A DNA stretch of 64,000 nt from Chromatiales bacterium (GCA_020445565.1 JAGRGI010000096.1:1-64000), one strand, 5' to 3'; positions 38,448 to 47,635 are shown, numbered from the stretch's first letter. Notes: generated from the sequence alone by a model not told the origin. Made by a program: numbers and translations.

Positions 38448-39566
38448 TTAGGGGTATCCCGCGTCCCGCCCGGTTTCTTGTCCATCGTTTGCCGATCTGT
38501 CGTCTGTTTCGTCTGCCAGACGATTCAGGTCGATACCCATCTCTTCGGCGCGGCGTCGCCAAAGTTTACGGGCGAGTACTTGCATATCCACTTCCCTGTC
38601 GCCTTCGTCGACGATTTCGAGGCCGAGAAGGGTCTCTTGAATATCTTCCAGGGTGACGATGCCGTCGGTGCCGCCAAAGGGGTCGACCACCAGCATGATG
38701 TGAGCGCGCTGGTCCAGGAATGCCTTGAAAGCCTTGAGTACGGTGGTCGCGGCGGAAATCGTCGGTAGCGGGCGGCGATAGATCGACAGGGCGTTCGCGC
38801 CGTTGCCGCGTGCCTTAGCCAACAGCAGGTCGACACGCAGCACAAAGCCGTTGATGCGATCCTTGTCGCGGGCGTAGATGGGGATTCGCGAAAAGCGTTC
38901 ACTGGCATGTTGGGCAAAGAAGGCGTCCACGGTCATGTCCTCAGGCAGTGAGAACATCACCGTGCGTGGCGTCATCACGCCTTCTACCGGGGTATGGTGC
39001 ATGGTGAAGAGATTTTTGATGATCCGGGTCTCCTGGCTGGCCAGTTGGCCTTCTTTTTCACCCATTTCGGCCATGGCCGCGAATTCCTCGCGGTTGAATC
39101 CCCGCAGGCTGGGGCCGTGGGAAAGGCCGGCCGTGAGCTTTTCCGACAGCAGCACGAAGGGGTAAAGGACCAGGATCAGGTACTTGAGCGAATAGGCAGT
39201 GAGCGGTGCCAGTTGCCGCCAGTACTTCGCCCCCAGGGTCTTGGGGATGATTTCCGACAGCACCAGTATCAGCAGCGTAAGCACCGCCGAGGCTATACCC
39301 ACATAGGCATTGCCGAACACCAAGGCAGCCTGGGCGCCCGCGCCGGCGGCGCCCAGGGTGTGGGCGATGGTATTGAGGGTGAGGATGGCGGCCAGGGGAC
39401 GGTTGATGTCTTGTTTGAAGTGCTCCAGCAGTTTGCCGGAGGGCTTTCCCTCTTTCACCATTAGGGCCACATAGGGTGATGTAACGCTTAACAGCACCGC
39501 CTCGGCCACAGAGCAGAGAAAGGAAAATCCCAGCGCGATGAAGACGTAGATGAGCAGCAAGGTCAT
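38448..39566 (-). CDS. CNNM/CorC-type transporter (DUF21 plus CBS pair)
   Basis: Hemolysin-C/CorC-like membrane protein thought to take part in magnesium or cobalt homeostasis. The 372 residues comprise a DUF21 transmembrane domain (about 1-165; FLCSVAEAVLLSVTSPYVALM, LNTIAHTLGAAGAGAQAALVFG, LVLSEIIPKTLGAKYW), a CBS pair (VEGVMTPRTVMFSLP, SRIPIYARDKDRINGFVLRVDLL, IMLVVDPFGGTDGIVTLEDI) and a short C-terminal tail in place of the usual CorC_HlyC domain. No clear ribosome site precedes the ATG at 39566; a GTG at 39608 is possible. Confidence 0.9.
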   Translation of the reverse strand: MTLLLIYVFIALGFSFLCSVAEAVLLSVTSPYVALMVKEGKPSGKLLEHFKQDINRPLAAILTLNTIAHTLGAAGAGAQAALVFGNAYVGIASAVLTLLILVLSEIIPKTLGAKYWRQLAPLTAYSLKYLILVLYPFVLLSEKLTAGLSHGPSLRGFNREEFAAMAEMGEKEGQLASQETRIIKNLFTMHHTPVEGVMTPRTVMFSLPEDMTVDAFFAQHASERFSRIPIYARDKDRINGFVLRVDLLLAKARGNGANALSIYRRPLPTISAATTVLKAFKAFLDQRAHIMLVVDPFGGTDGIVTLEDIQETLLGLEIVDEGDREVDMQVLARKLWRRRAEEMGIDLNRLADETDDRSANDGQETGRDAGYP

Positions 39567-39655
39567 GGTGGCGGTCAGTGCGTGGGGTGCAATGGGGGGC
39601 GGTGACACGACAAACGGTTTTCTGCACCTGGATGTTGTGGCACGTACCTCGCCGA

Positions 39656-39674
39656 GTTGATGAGAATCATTTGT
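39656..39674. promoter_or_regulatory. Possible Fur box
   Basis: The core ATGAGAATCATT matches the classical Fur-box core, and the 19-base window matches the consensus at 13 positions. It lies 90 bp upstream of the CNNM start and 63 bp upstream of the DUF3149 gene, between divergent genes. No convincing -35/-10 pair could be fixed around it, so this is tentative. Confidence 0.4.
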
Positions 39675-39737
39675 TCTACACTAAGATCTGCTTATGCTTT
39701 TCCAACAATAACGCATACGAGCGCGGAGGGTGAAACC

Positions 39738-39872
39738 ATGGATCTTTGGATGGATCTTCTGTTCGGCAACGACATCGGGCTGATGAGCATGATCGTGCTC
39801 GCTGTGTTGCTGGGGATTGGCTTTTTCTTCATCTGGCTGTTCGTGGCCAAGTCACGGGAGCCGGATGCATAG
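39738..39872 (+). CDS. DUF3149-family small membrane protein
   Basis: A 44-residue protein with one membrane helix (about 17-38, LMSMIVLAVLLGIGFFFIWLF) after the typical opening MDLWMDLLFGNDIGL and before a short basic-acidic tail. GGAGGG lies seven bases upstream of the ATG, so it is well expressed as a small gene. DUF3149 proteins are often near transport genes; function unknown. Confidence 0.8.
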   Translation: MDLWMDLLFGNDIGLMSMIVLAVLLGIGFFFIWLFVAKSREPDA

Positions 39873-39927
39873 CGTGGTCGCGGGGCGATTGTAACGCCAG
39901 GTTTGTGTTGAGTGACGCGGCAGGCAA

Positions 39928-39957
39928 GGGCCGGCGGTAGTTTGGCGCCGTCGGCCC
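39928..39957. terminator. 10-bp hairpin after the DUF3149 gene
   Basis: GGGCCGGCGG (39928-39937) pairs with CCGTCGGCCC (39948-39957) with one G-T wobble and a ten-base loop. It sits between the DUF3149 gene and the converging outer-membrane barrel gene. No T-tract follows on the plus strand. Confidence 0.55.
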
Positions 39958-39981
39958 GAGCCCTGTTTCGCGTTGACCGAT

Positions 39982-41253
39982 TCAGAAATAATAACGGAAT
40001 CGCGCTTCTATTCGCGTGGCATTCTGCTTGCTGCCAAACTCGCTGTCATCCTTCCCGTCCAGCACCCCCAGCCGCAGGCGCAACTCCGTATTGGTAATAC
40101 CGGTGTAGATCAACTCGCCGATGTAGGAAGCACTGTCGTCTTCCAGGTTGTAGAGCACTTGCAGGGCGCTGCTCAGATAGACTACATCAAACGGTTCCTT
40201 CCATGAGGCCCGCAGATAGGCGTAGCGTCGGCCGATACCCTGGCCCGAGTAGCGTTCCGTCGCCAGGTCGGCGATTCGGTCCAGGTCTTGACCGTTGTCC
40301 AGGGCGCGGTCAAGCGTTGCGACGAAATCGCTGAACTGCTCGCCGGTGTAGCCCGTGCCGTTTCGATAGTATTCGGCGATCCAGGTGGTTTCGCTCTCGC
40401 TGATCCAGCGCAGGCCGAACAGATAGCTGGTGGCCGTGGCTTCGCGCCGTTGTATGCTGCCATCGTCGGCGACGACGGGATAATCCGCCTTCCCGGTGTG
40501 CGCCCACTCGGCGTGGATTTCCAGGCTGGGGCCGAGATTGCGGGAAAGGTCGAATCCCCAGCGGGTGGGGCGGCTGCCGTCGCTGGCCCAGATCAGGTCG
40601 ATGTCGGTATCTTGATACAGCAGGTACAGTTTCAGCGCCGGGTTGAGGTGGTCGCCGGGGCCAAAATCGTCGTTGATTCCGTCCGTGACCGGTAGCAGCA
40701 GGGCGGTGATACCGATGGCGGTCAGGTCGCCGGGTCGGCGGGTGACCCAGTCCGCCACTGCCATGAAAAAGCCCTCGCGGGCCAGATTGGGGTCGTTCGG
40801 GTCCTTGCGGCGTTCCACGAAGCCCACCGGGCTGAAGGCATAGCCCTTTCCCCACAGCAGGGCGCGCTTGCCGATGTCGATAATGGTAGCGTCGGCAGGG
40901 CGCAGGCGCAGATAGCCCTCCTGAGCCACGGCACGGTCGGCGTGACGGAAGTCGTCGTTCTGAATCACCTGCTCGCCGACAAAGTGCACACTGGTATCGG
41001 ACCAGCTGTAACTGGCCTCTAAATGAGCCGTGAGGCCGCGGCGAAAGAGGTTGTCCGGGGCTGCTTCGCCACGGAAGTTCAGGCGGCTGAACGGGGAGCC
41101 TCTGTCGACAGCGTCGCGTTCGGCCCGCAGTTCCAGATAACCGCCGATTTCGTAGGGTGGTTTCGCCAGTTCGTCAAGGTCGAAACTGAATTCGTCCTGG
41201 GCCCCGGCGAAGCCTGCAAGCAGCAGCAGGGGCAGCGCCCTAACGAAGTTCAT
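39982..41253 (-). CDS. Outer-membrane beta-barrel protein of an ABC/LolA-like operon
   Basis: A 423-residue exported protein, last gene of a four-gene operon. The signal peptide is MNFVRALPLLLLAGFAGAQ, followed by alternating amphipathic strands throughout (EIGGYLELRAERDAV, LTAHLEASYSWSDTSVHFVGEQ, LRLRPADATIIDIGKRALLWGKGYAFSP) and a terminal strand ending in phenylalanine (ARFRYYF), the standard barrel signature. The pattern resembles porin-like proteins found with lipid or lipoprotein export systems. Its start overlaps the LolA-like gene by 14 bp. Function unproven. Confidence 0.8.
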   Translation of the reverse strand: MNFVRALPLLLLAGFAGAQDEFSFDLDELAKPPYEIGGYLELRAERDAVDRGSPFSRLNFRGEAAPDNLFRRGLTAHLEASYSWSDTSVHFVGEQVIQNDDFRHADRAVAQEGYLRLRPADATIIDIGKRALLWGKGYAFSPVGFVERRKDPNDPNLAREGFFMAVADWVTRRPGDLTAIGITALLLPVTDGINDDFGPGDHLNPALKLYLLYQDTDIDLIWASDGSRPTRWGFDLSRNLGPSLEIHAEWAHTGKADYPVVADDGSIQRREATATSYLFGLRWISESETTWIAEYYRNGTGYTGEQFSDFVATLDRALDNGQDLDRIADLATERYSGQGIGRRYAYLRASWKEPFDVVYLSSALQVLYNLEDDSASYIGELIYTGITNTELRLRLGVLDGKDDSEFGSKQNATRIEARFRYYF

Positions 41254-41977
41254 CCAGGCGCGGCAGGTAGTTGAGGGTGAATACCTCATCGTCCAGCGGG
41301 CGGGCTTTCATCTTGGCGAACAACATGACCGACTTGTATCCCTTTTGCAGGGGGCTGTCGGTGATCAGTTGCGATGGGCGGCGCAGGCCGTTACCGAAGT
41401 CTTCAACCTTGCTGTAGTGCAGGGTCTTGATGAGCAGGCCCGAAGCGGCGTAGCACTCGATAGTGACCGGCAGCAGAGAGTCCTTCTCCACCCACATCTT
41501 CAGGTGGTCATAGGCAACATTGCGGCTCTTGGCCTTGAGGTTCAGCAAGTGTTTGCCGTCGTCCTCCGCCAGGCTATCCACGTCGTATTCGGTGCTGAAT
41601 TCAAGGCGCAGCAGGTCGGAGTTGTTGAACACGCCGCCGACGACCGATTGCAGACTGGTGATGCGCAGCGGCTTGCCGACATTGGGGATGTACAGCCAAA
41701 GGTTGTCCCCAAGGCGCAGGGTGGCGCGGCCCTTTTCGCTGGCGGGGCTCAGGAACAGGGCGGCCATCTGGTCGCGTCCCTTTTTCACGGTGTAGAGGGT
41801 GAACTCCTTGCGCGAGCCATCCGGCTCGATATTAATCAGTTTGCGGTACATCTCGTAGGTTTCCGGCGCCATTCTCCGGTCCAGCTCGGCGAGGATGGCA
41901 TTACCGTCCTCGGCCAGAATCGGCAACGGGGGTGCGACGAGTGTCAGCAGTGCGAAGGCGAGAAAGCGGGTTTTCAT
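41240..41977 (-). CDS. LolA-like outer-membrane lipoprotein-sorting protein
   Basis: Periplasmic carrier of the LolA/LolB-like superfamily (the pfam17131-type group), thought to ferry hydrophobic molecules. The 245-residue protein has a signal peptide (about 1-22), then the typical blocks YEMYRKLINIEPDGSRKEFTLYTVKKGRDQMAALF, LWLYIPNVGKPLRIT, SVVGGVFNNSDLLRLEFSTEYDV and VLKMWVEKDSLLPVTIECYAASG-like segments. It lies between the ABC permease (16 bp upstream) and the barrel gene, implying transport from the inner to the outer membrane. Confidence 0.87.
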   Translation of the reverse strand: MKTRFLAFALLTLVAPPLPILAEDGNAILAELDRRMAPETYEMYRKLINIEPDGSRKEFTLYTVKKGRDQMAALFLSPASEKGRATLRLGDNLWLYIPNVGKPLRITSLQSVVGGVFNNSDLLRLEFSTEYDVDSLAEDDGKHLLNLKAKSRNVAYDHLKMWVEKDSLLPVTIECYAASGLLIKTLHYSKVEDFGNGLRRPSQLITDSPLQKGYKSVMLFAKMKARPLDDEVFTLNYLPRLDELR

Positions 41978-41993
41978 TCGGTATATGCTCCGG

Positions 41994-43241
41994 TCAAACC
42001 TGGCGCAGGGCTTGATTGGGGTCCATTCTGGCTGCCTTCCAGGCCGGTTGCAGAGTAGCCAGGGTGGCGACCACGATGACCAGCAGGGCGGCGGCCGACA
42101 CCTCCCGCCAAGCGATGTGCGGGTGCAACATCAGGCCGGTCTGACGGCCGAAATCGAATTGCAGACCGATCTGGTTCATTACCGCCACCGCCGCCAGACT
42201 GATGATCGCCCCCAATGCCGCGCCGAGTACGCCCAGCAAGGCTCCTTCCGCCAGAAACAGACCCAGGATGCGGCCCGGCCGGGTACCCATGGCACCCAGG
42301 GTGCCGATCTCGCGAGTGCGCTCGAATACCGCCATGATCATGACGTTCATGATGCTCACCAGTACGATGGCCACCAGCAGGATGCGGATGAATAGGGTCA
42401 TCATGTCGATCATCTTAGCGATGTTGGCGAACGGCGAGAGCGCCTCCCAGGGATGTACCTCGAACACCGGTTTGCCCATCTGGTTGGTCAAGCCGTCCAG
42501 CGCGTCATGCAGGGCCTTCAGCACGGCCTTTTGCTCTACGCCGGGGGCCAGACGCAGGGCGACCTCGCTGACCTCCGGCTGCTCCAGACGCAGCAGCTCG
42601 CGGGCGTCATCGATGTGCAGATAGCCGTCGCGGCCGCCGGGGCCGGAGATGCCCTCCAATACCCCCTGTACCACGAACTGCATTCCGTTCACCGAACCAT
42701 CCCGGTTGGTGGCCACCAATACCATGGCGTCGCCGGGCTTGACCTTCATGCCCTTGGCGATCAGTTCCGGGATCAGCACATGACCCCGTGCCACCAGGCC
42801 GTCCTTGATCCCGCCGTCGATCAGGCGACCCGCCAGCAACGGCACGGTAGCGGTCTCCCGCGCCGGGTCCACACCATTGAGCCGAATGGTGGTAGATTCG
42901 TTGTAATTGGAGAACATGGCGCCGAGTTTCACTCGCGGAGACCAGGCTTCGATGCCGGGGATGGTCTCCATTACCGAGGTCAGCTTGTTCATCTGCCGGG
43001 GTTGCAGATTGAGTTGCAGCGGCAGGGAGTCGATGGAGGCCACATAACCTTTTCGATGGACCTGAATGTGGCCGAGCATGGAGTCGGTGATCTGCCCCAC
43101 CATCAACTGCTTGAAGGAACCGGACAGGGCCACGAACAGTAGCATGGCGGCCATGCCGATGGTGATCAGCGCGGCGGTCAGCCAGGTACGGCGGCGGTAG
43201 CGCATCAGATTGCGGGCCGCCAGACGCAGGGTGTCGATCAT
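41994..43241 (-). CDS. FtsX-like/LolE-type ABC permease
   Basis: A 415-residue permease with one N-terminal helix (about 20-42), a periplasmic MacB-type domain of about 240 residues, and three C-terminal helices (about 282-305, 330-358, 380-400). The FtsX signature FERTREIGTLGAMGTRPGRILGLFLAEG is intact. Type VII ABC systems of this kind extract lipids or lipoproteins or work as mechanotransmitters. Its ATG overlaps the ATPase stop by 4 bp (ATGA). Confidence 0.92.
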   Translation of the reverse strand: MIDTLRLAARNLMRYRRRTWLTAALITIGMAAMLLFVALSGSFKQLMVGQITDSMLGHIQVHRKGYVASIDSLPLQLNLQPRQMNKLTSVMETIPGIEAWSPRVKLGAMFSNYNESTTIRLNGVDPARETATVPLLAGRLIDGGIKDGLVARGHVLIPELIAKGMKVKPGDAMVLVATNRDGSVNGMQFVVQGVLEGISGPGGRDGYLHIDDARELLRLEQPEVSEVALRLAPGVEQKAVLKALHDALDGLTNQMGKPVFEVHPWEALSPFANIAKMIDMMTLFIRILLVAIVLVSIMNVMIMAVFERTREIGTLGAMGTRPGRILGLFLAEGALLGVLGAALGAIISLAAVAVMNQIGLQFDFGRQTGLMLHPHIAWREVSAAALLVIVVATLATLQPAWKAARMDPNQALRQV

Positions 43242-43930
43242 GCCACACCCCCTTGATCGATCCGTAGCAGGCCATCTTCCAATACGAAAGTGGTTTCCGC
43301 CTCCGCCATGATCTTGCTGTCGTGGGTGGAGAATAGGAAGGTAGTACCGGCCTCGTCACGCATCCGCCGCATGAGTTCGATCACCTTGTAGGCGCTGGCA
43401 TGGTCCAGGTTGGCCGTGGGTTCGTCGGCCAATACCAGGGGGGCATTGGTGGCCAGGGCGCGGGCCACCGCCACACGCTGTTTCTGGCCGCCGGAGAGTT
43501 GGTCGGGGCGCTTGTCCCGCTGCTCGGCCATGCCCACCGCTTCCAACAGCTCCAGCACGCGCTTGCGGCGTTCGTCGGCGCGGCGCTTGCGCACCATCAG
43601 AAGCGGGTATTCGATGTTCTCGAAGGCGCTGAGCACCGGTACCAGGTTGAAGTCCTGAAACACGAAACCAATGTGCTCGCCGCGAAAATCGGCTGCCGCA
43701 CCGCGCTTCAATTCACCCACGTTGGTGCCGGCGACGGTCAACGTGCCAGCGCTGGGACGGTCCAGCGCCCCGATCATGTTCAGCAAGGTGCTCTTACCCG
43801 AACCCGACGGTCCCACGAAGGCGGCAAAGGCGCCGGCCTCTATGTCGAAATCCACGCCGCGCACCGCATGCACGACGACATCACCGGCCCGGTAATCCTT
43901 GACCAGGCCACGCGCTTGAACCAGCGACAT
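43238..43930 (-). CDS. LolD/MacB-type ABC ATPase
   Basis: A 230-residue ATPase partner of the permease. Walker [10 protein letters not shown] is at 40-48, the signature LSGGQKQR and Walker [13 protein letters not shown] follow, and the MacB/LolD-type [21 protein letters not shown] segment is present. GAGG precedes the ATG at 43930; an in-frame extension to 44104 is rejected because it runs against the family N-terminus. First gene of the operon ATPase-permease-LolA-like-barrel. Confidence 0.93.
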   Translation of the reverse strand: MSLVQARGLVKDYRAGDVVVHAVRGVDFDIEAGAFAAFVGPSGSGKSTLLNMIGALDRPSAGTLTVAGTNVGELKRGAAADFRGEHIGFVFQDFNLVPVLSAFENIEYPLLMVRKRRADERRKRVLELLEAVGMAEQRDKRPDQLSGGQKQRVAVARALATNAPLVLADEPTANLDHASAYKVIELMRRMRDEAGTTFLFSTHDSKIMAEAETTFVLEDGLLRIDQGGVA

Positions 43931-44147
43931 GGCATGCCTCGCAACAGGTTTGATTGGACAGCCGCAAGAGTGTAGTCCTTGGCGGGATTCGCACGCCGAA
44001 CAATGTGAAGGGAAATTGATTTGGATAGAAGTGCTCGCCGCCGTACGACCAAAGTCATCATCCGTCCAAGCGGGGGAAGACCTTGGTTGAATATGAGGCT
44101 TCATGCCCCCATTTCCGTCGTTCCGCTTTTGTCTACAGGGGGTCTCT

Positions 44148-44564
44148 GTGGTCTACCGATGGTTTGCCTTGTTTCTTGGGGTGGTACTGCTCAGCGCATG
44201 CGCAGAACCGCCGCCGTACGTTAATCTGGACAGTGCGCAGGTTCGCGCGAAGATGGCTCAGGGGACTGCCGTAGTGGATGTGCGCCGGGCGGACGAATGG
44301 CGCGAGACCGGCGTTCTGCCGGACAGCGTGTTGCTGACCTTCGTCGACGGGGCGGGGCGTCTGAATCCGCGCTTCGTGGATGAGTTTACCCGTCGCTTCG
44401 ACAAGAACGATCCGGTCATTCTGATCTGCCGCACCGGTAACCGTACGGATGCACTGGGGCGATTGCTTATGGAGCAACTGGGGTATACCCAGGTATACGT
44501 GGCTGAGCACGGAATCAGCCGATGGATTCGGGATGGAATGCCGACGGTTCCCGCTCGCGGGTGA
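44148..44564 (+). CDS. Rhodanese-domain lipoprotein
   Basis: Sulfurtransferase-fold lipoprotein facing the periplasm. From the GTG at 44148 the protein has 138 residues: signal MVYRWFALFLGVVLLSAC with lipobox cysteine C18, then a rhodanese domain with VVDVRRADEWRETGVL and the active-site loop ICRTGNRTDALG (C94). AGGGGG five bases upstream supports the GTG; an ATG at 44103 would add 15 residues and give an unusually long signal. It leads the gene run into the solute-binding lipoprotein, kinase and KaiB genes and is divergent from the ABC operon. Confidence 0.85.
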   Translation: MVYRWFALFLGVVLLSACAEPPPYVNLDSAQVRAKMAQGTAVVDVRRADEWRETGVLPDSVLLTFVDGAGRLNPRFVDEFTRRFDKNDPVILICRTGNRTDALGRLLMEQLGYTQVYVAEHGISRWIRDGMPTVPARG

Positions 44565-44619
44565 ACGCCTGTCCCGGTGCCGGTCTCAAGTCTACCGTGC
44601 TGTTCGCCGATAAGGAGGC

Positions 44620-45705
44620 ATGTCGAGCCGTCCACGCAGACTTCACCGTACCGCCAGGCGAGTCAGGCCAAGACCGTCGTCGAGTGCCTGTAACTCGGCG
44701 TCTCTATGTCAGAAACCCTGTGGCGCGGTCTTTCGCTTCGTCGGCCTGCTCGTACTTTTCCTGACGGCCTGTTCCGAACCCGAGCAGACACAACAGCCCG
44801 AAGCGCTGCGTATCGGCGTGCCCAATCAGGCCACCTCTGCTCTGGTGCATTTGGCGTTGGAGCGTGGGTATTTCGCCAAACGAGGTTTGCAGGTCGACCC
44901 CGTCTTTTTCGACAGCGGCAAACTTGCCCTTGCCGAGGGCCTGCTGGCCGGGCGGGTGGACTACGCGCTAAGCGCGGAGATTCCGTTTCTCTGGCAGCTC
45001 CGCCACGAGGACGACCTGCGGGTCCTGGCCTCGGTCTACAGCTCCGACAATGCCAATCGAATCGTCGGGCGCAGAGACCGGGGTATAGCCACCCTTTCCG
45101 ATCTGCGCGGCAAGGTGATCGGCACGCAGAAGGACAGCGCGGTCCATTACTTTCTCTACTGTGTATTGCGCGCACAGGGCTATACCGAAGCCGATGTCAC
45201 GACCTCGTTTCTGGCTGCCAGGGACCTGCCGTCGGCACTGGCGGAGGGACGAATCGACGCCTTTTCCGCCCGTGAACCCTATGTGTCCGAGGCGCTGGAC
45301 AGGCTGGGAGATGCCGCGGTGGTGTTCTCCCTGCCGGGTGCCTATCTGCAAAGCGAGTTGTTGGTCGGCAGATTGTCCGAGTTGGCCGGGAAACCGCAGG
45401 TCGCCCGGCGTCTGCTACAGGCATTGATCGACGCCGAGGACGATGGCCGCAAGCATGCCGACGAGATGGTCGACATCGTGGCGCGGCACCTGGGGGCCGA
45501 TCCGCGTCGTATTGCGCGTGTGCTGGATGATGGTTTCAATGCCGTGCTTTTGGATCAATCCCTGCTGCCCCTGATGGAAGCCGAGCTGCAATGGATGGCG
45601 GGTTCTGTCCCAGGCAATGGCGATGAAGTTACCGATATCCTGCGTTATATCGCTACGGAACCCCTGCAGGCGGTGAACCCGCAGCGGGTCTTGATCGTGC
45701 AATGA
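44620..45705 (+). CDS. Orphan SsuA/NMT1-type solute-binding lipoprotein
   Basis: Periplasmic-binding-protein fold of the nitrate/sulfonate/thiamine-precursor group: ALRIGVPNQATSALVHLALERGYFAKRGLQVDPVFF, YALSAEIPFLWQLR, TLSDLRGKVIGTQKDSAVHYFL and GRIDAFSAREPYVSEAL. The lipobox is LTAC. No permease or ATPase gene is nearby; instead its stop overlaps the kinase start (ATGA), which suggests it delivers a ligand signal. The N-terminus is odd: the ATG at 44620 lies one base after a perfect AAGGAGG and adds about 34 arginine-rich residues before the hydrophobic core. Another start or a small frameshift near 44740 is possible. Confidence 0.82.
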   Translation: MSSRPRRLHRTARRVRPRPSSSACNSASLCQKPCGAVFRFVGLLVLFLTACSEPEQTQQPEALRIGVPNQATSALVHLALERGYFAKRGLQVDPVFFDSGKLALAEGLLAGRVDYALSAEIPFLWQLRHEDDLRVLASVYSSDNANRIVGRRDRGIATLSDLRGKVIGTQKDSAVHYFLYCVLRAQGYTEADVTTSFLAARDLPSALAEGRIDAFSAREPYVSEALDRLGDAAVVFSLPGAYLQSELLVGRLSELAGKPQVARRLLQALIDAEDDGRKHADEMVDIVARHLGADPRRIARVLDDGFNAVLLDQSLLPLMEAELQWMAGSVPGNGDEVTDILRYIATEPLQAVNPQRVLIVQ

Positions 45706-47213
45706 GCCATAGCCTGCGACATCTACTGTGGTCGGGCATAGCCATTTACCTCCTGTTGTTCCTCGGGGGGCTGTTCTGGTTCGTCGAGCGGGCCGGCTCC
45801 GCCGAGTCACTGTCCAGGGTGGAAGGCGCGATGATCGATTTCGATCGCGGTGTCCTGGACTTGGCGCTACTGGCGGCCGATCTGGGTGCCACCGGCAGTC
45901 CGAGAGCCTCCAGTCAATGGGACAGGCGCATGGAGCAATTGCGGGGGCTGCTGGACTCTATCGATCAGGATCCGCGCCTGGATGACCCCGTGGCGCGTTT
46001 GCGCGAGCAGCTGGAACTCACCCACCGGGCGCTGCTGCGTGCGGGGCGTCAGAAATCCCAGGAGACCAATATGCTGCTCAACCTGCTGGCGCACACGCAG
46101 CGCCTCGGTGCCCTGGCTCAGGCAGTGTCGGTCCAGGTACGCGATCTCGGCGAGGCCGTCCGGTGGCAGGCGATTGCTGAACTGGGCCTATTGCTGGGCC
46201 TGTTCATCCTCGTTGCGCTGGCGAAATTCGCCATGCTCGGACGTTGGATTCGCCAACCCGTTACGGTGCTGTCCAAGGCGGCCGAGCGCATGGGGCGTGG
46301 TGAACTGAGCCAATCCGTGGAGCCCGTAGCCATTCGCGAATTTCAGGCCCTCGCCACTGCCATGGACCGGATGCGCGAACGTCTCGCCAACCTGACCGTC
46401 TCCCGGGATCGCCTGTCCGTGGAGGTCGAGCGCCGACGCGCGGCCCAGGCCGAGGCTCAGTCGGTCTTTGGCAGGCTGCAAGAAGCCCAGTTACAGATGG
46501 TTCAGATGGAGAAATTGACCGCCTTGGGCACCCTGGTTGGCGGTGTGGCGCATGAGATCAATAACCCCCTGATGGGCATTATGAATTATGTAGAGTACGC
46601 CCGTGACCGGGCACAGGAAGGGCGGGCCAGGCTGGTACTTGGGCGTGCCATGGACGAATTGCTGCGCATCGCTCGCATTGTGCGCAATATGTTGGTGTTC
46701 GCCCGCTCCGCTCCCAGCGAGCCGCAGAGTCTGCCGGTAGCCGAAGTGGTCCACGTCGTTCTGGATCTTCTGCAAACCGAACTGCGTAAGCAAGCCATCG
46801 AGGTGAACGTAAACATCGACCCGCATTTGCCCCCTGCCCTCTGTGACGCGGACACGCTGCAGCAGGTGGTGATCAACTTGCTGATGAATGCGCGGGATGC
46901 CATGGAGAAATCCGAGTGCCGCTGTATCGATATTGCCGCTTATCCACGGCAGGATCGGCAAACCGTGGTGCTGGAAGTGAGCGATTCGGGCAGTGGCATC
47001 GAGCAAGATGTCCAAACCCGAATTTTCGACCCCTTCTTTACGACCAAACCGGCTGGAAAGGGCACCGGCCTGGGGCTGAGTGTGTCTAAACAAATGATAG
47101 AGGCCAGTGGCGGCAAGCTGAGCCTGGTAACGCGTCCCGAGGGCGGCGCCAGGGCCACCGTTGAACTTAAGGCCGCCTTGGCCGAACCGGTTCTGCTGAG
47201 ATCGAATCAATGA
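45702..47213 (+). CDS. Membrane sensor histidine kinase
   Basis: A 503-residue kinase. Membrane helices at about 10-30 and 158-178 flank a helical periplasmic sensor of about 125 residues that looks like a four-helix bundle. HAMP (about 180-235), a coiled coil, HisKA with H284 (GGVAHEINNPLMG) and an HATPase with NLLMNARDAM, VSDSGSGI, FFTTKPAGKGTGLGL follow. It is coupled by ATGA overlaps to the solute-binding gene before it and the response regulator after it, so the three work together. Confidence 0.94.
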   Translation: MSHSLRHLLWSGIAIYLLLFLGGLFWFVERAGSAESLSRVEGAMIDFDRGVLDLALLAADLGATGSPRASSQWDRRMEQLRGLLDSIDQDPRLDDPVARLREQLELTHRALLRAGRQKSQETNMLLNLLAHTQRLGALAQAVSVQVRDLGEAVRWQAIAELGLLLGLFILVALAKFAMLGRWIRQPVTVLSKAAERMGRGELSQSVEPVAIREFQALATAMDRMRERLANLTVSRDRLSVEVERRRAAQAEAQSVFGRLQEAQLQMVQMEKLTALGTLVGGVAHEINNPLMGIMNYVEYARDRAQEGRARLVLGRAMDELLRIARIVRNMLVFARSAPSEPQSLPVAEVVHVVLDLLQTELRKQAIEVNVNIDPHLPPALCDADTLQQVVINLLMNARDAMEKSECRCIDIAAYPRQDRQTVVLEVSDSGSGIEQDVQTRIFDPFFTTKPAGKGTGLGLSVSKQMIEASGGKLSLVTRPEGGARATVELKAALAEPVLLRSNQ

Positions 47214-47581
47214 GCAAGAAAATCCTGATCATCGATGACGATGCTTCCGTGCGTGACGCCTTTGAGTTGGCCCTGGGAGATGAGGGCTATCGCCTGGAAA
47301 CCGCCGACAGTGGGCAGGCTGGTTTGGAAAGTGCGATGGCCGAAATTCCGGATCTGGTGTTTCTGGATTTAAAAATGCCGGGCATGGACGGCGTCGAAAC
47401 CTTGCGCCGCCTGAAGGCGGAGGCGGCCGACCTCAACGTCTACATCGTCACGGCGTTTGCGCGTGAATTCATGGAGCCCTTGCAAAAAGCGCGTGATGAC
47501 GGTCTGAGTTTTCAGTTGGCCGCAAAACCCTTGATGGGCGAACAGATTCGAATGATTGCCCGGGTGGTCCTGGAGGCATGA
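47210..47581 (+). CDS. Single-domain response regulator
   Basis: A CheY-like receiver of 123 residues with no output domain. Acidic pocket residues D10 and D11, phosphoacceptor D53 (VFLDLKMPGMDG), the switch T (VTAF) and K108 (AAKPL) are present. ATGA overlap with the kinase gene ties it to that sensor. Without an output domain it must act by protein contact; KaiB, encoded 54 bp downstream, is a candidate. Confidence 0.93.
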   Translation: MSKKILIIDDDASVRDAFELALGDEGYRLETADSGQAGLESAMAEIPDLVFLDLKMPGMDGVETLRRLKAEAADLNVYIVTAFAREFMEPLQKARDDGLSFQLAAKPLMGEQIRMIARVVLEA

Positions 47582-47635
47582 GCGCCGGGCGATGTGAATG
47601 CGGCGCCACCCGCTAGAGCTGTTGGGATCCGAACC

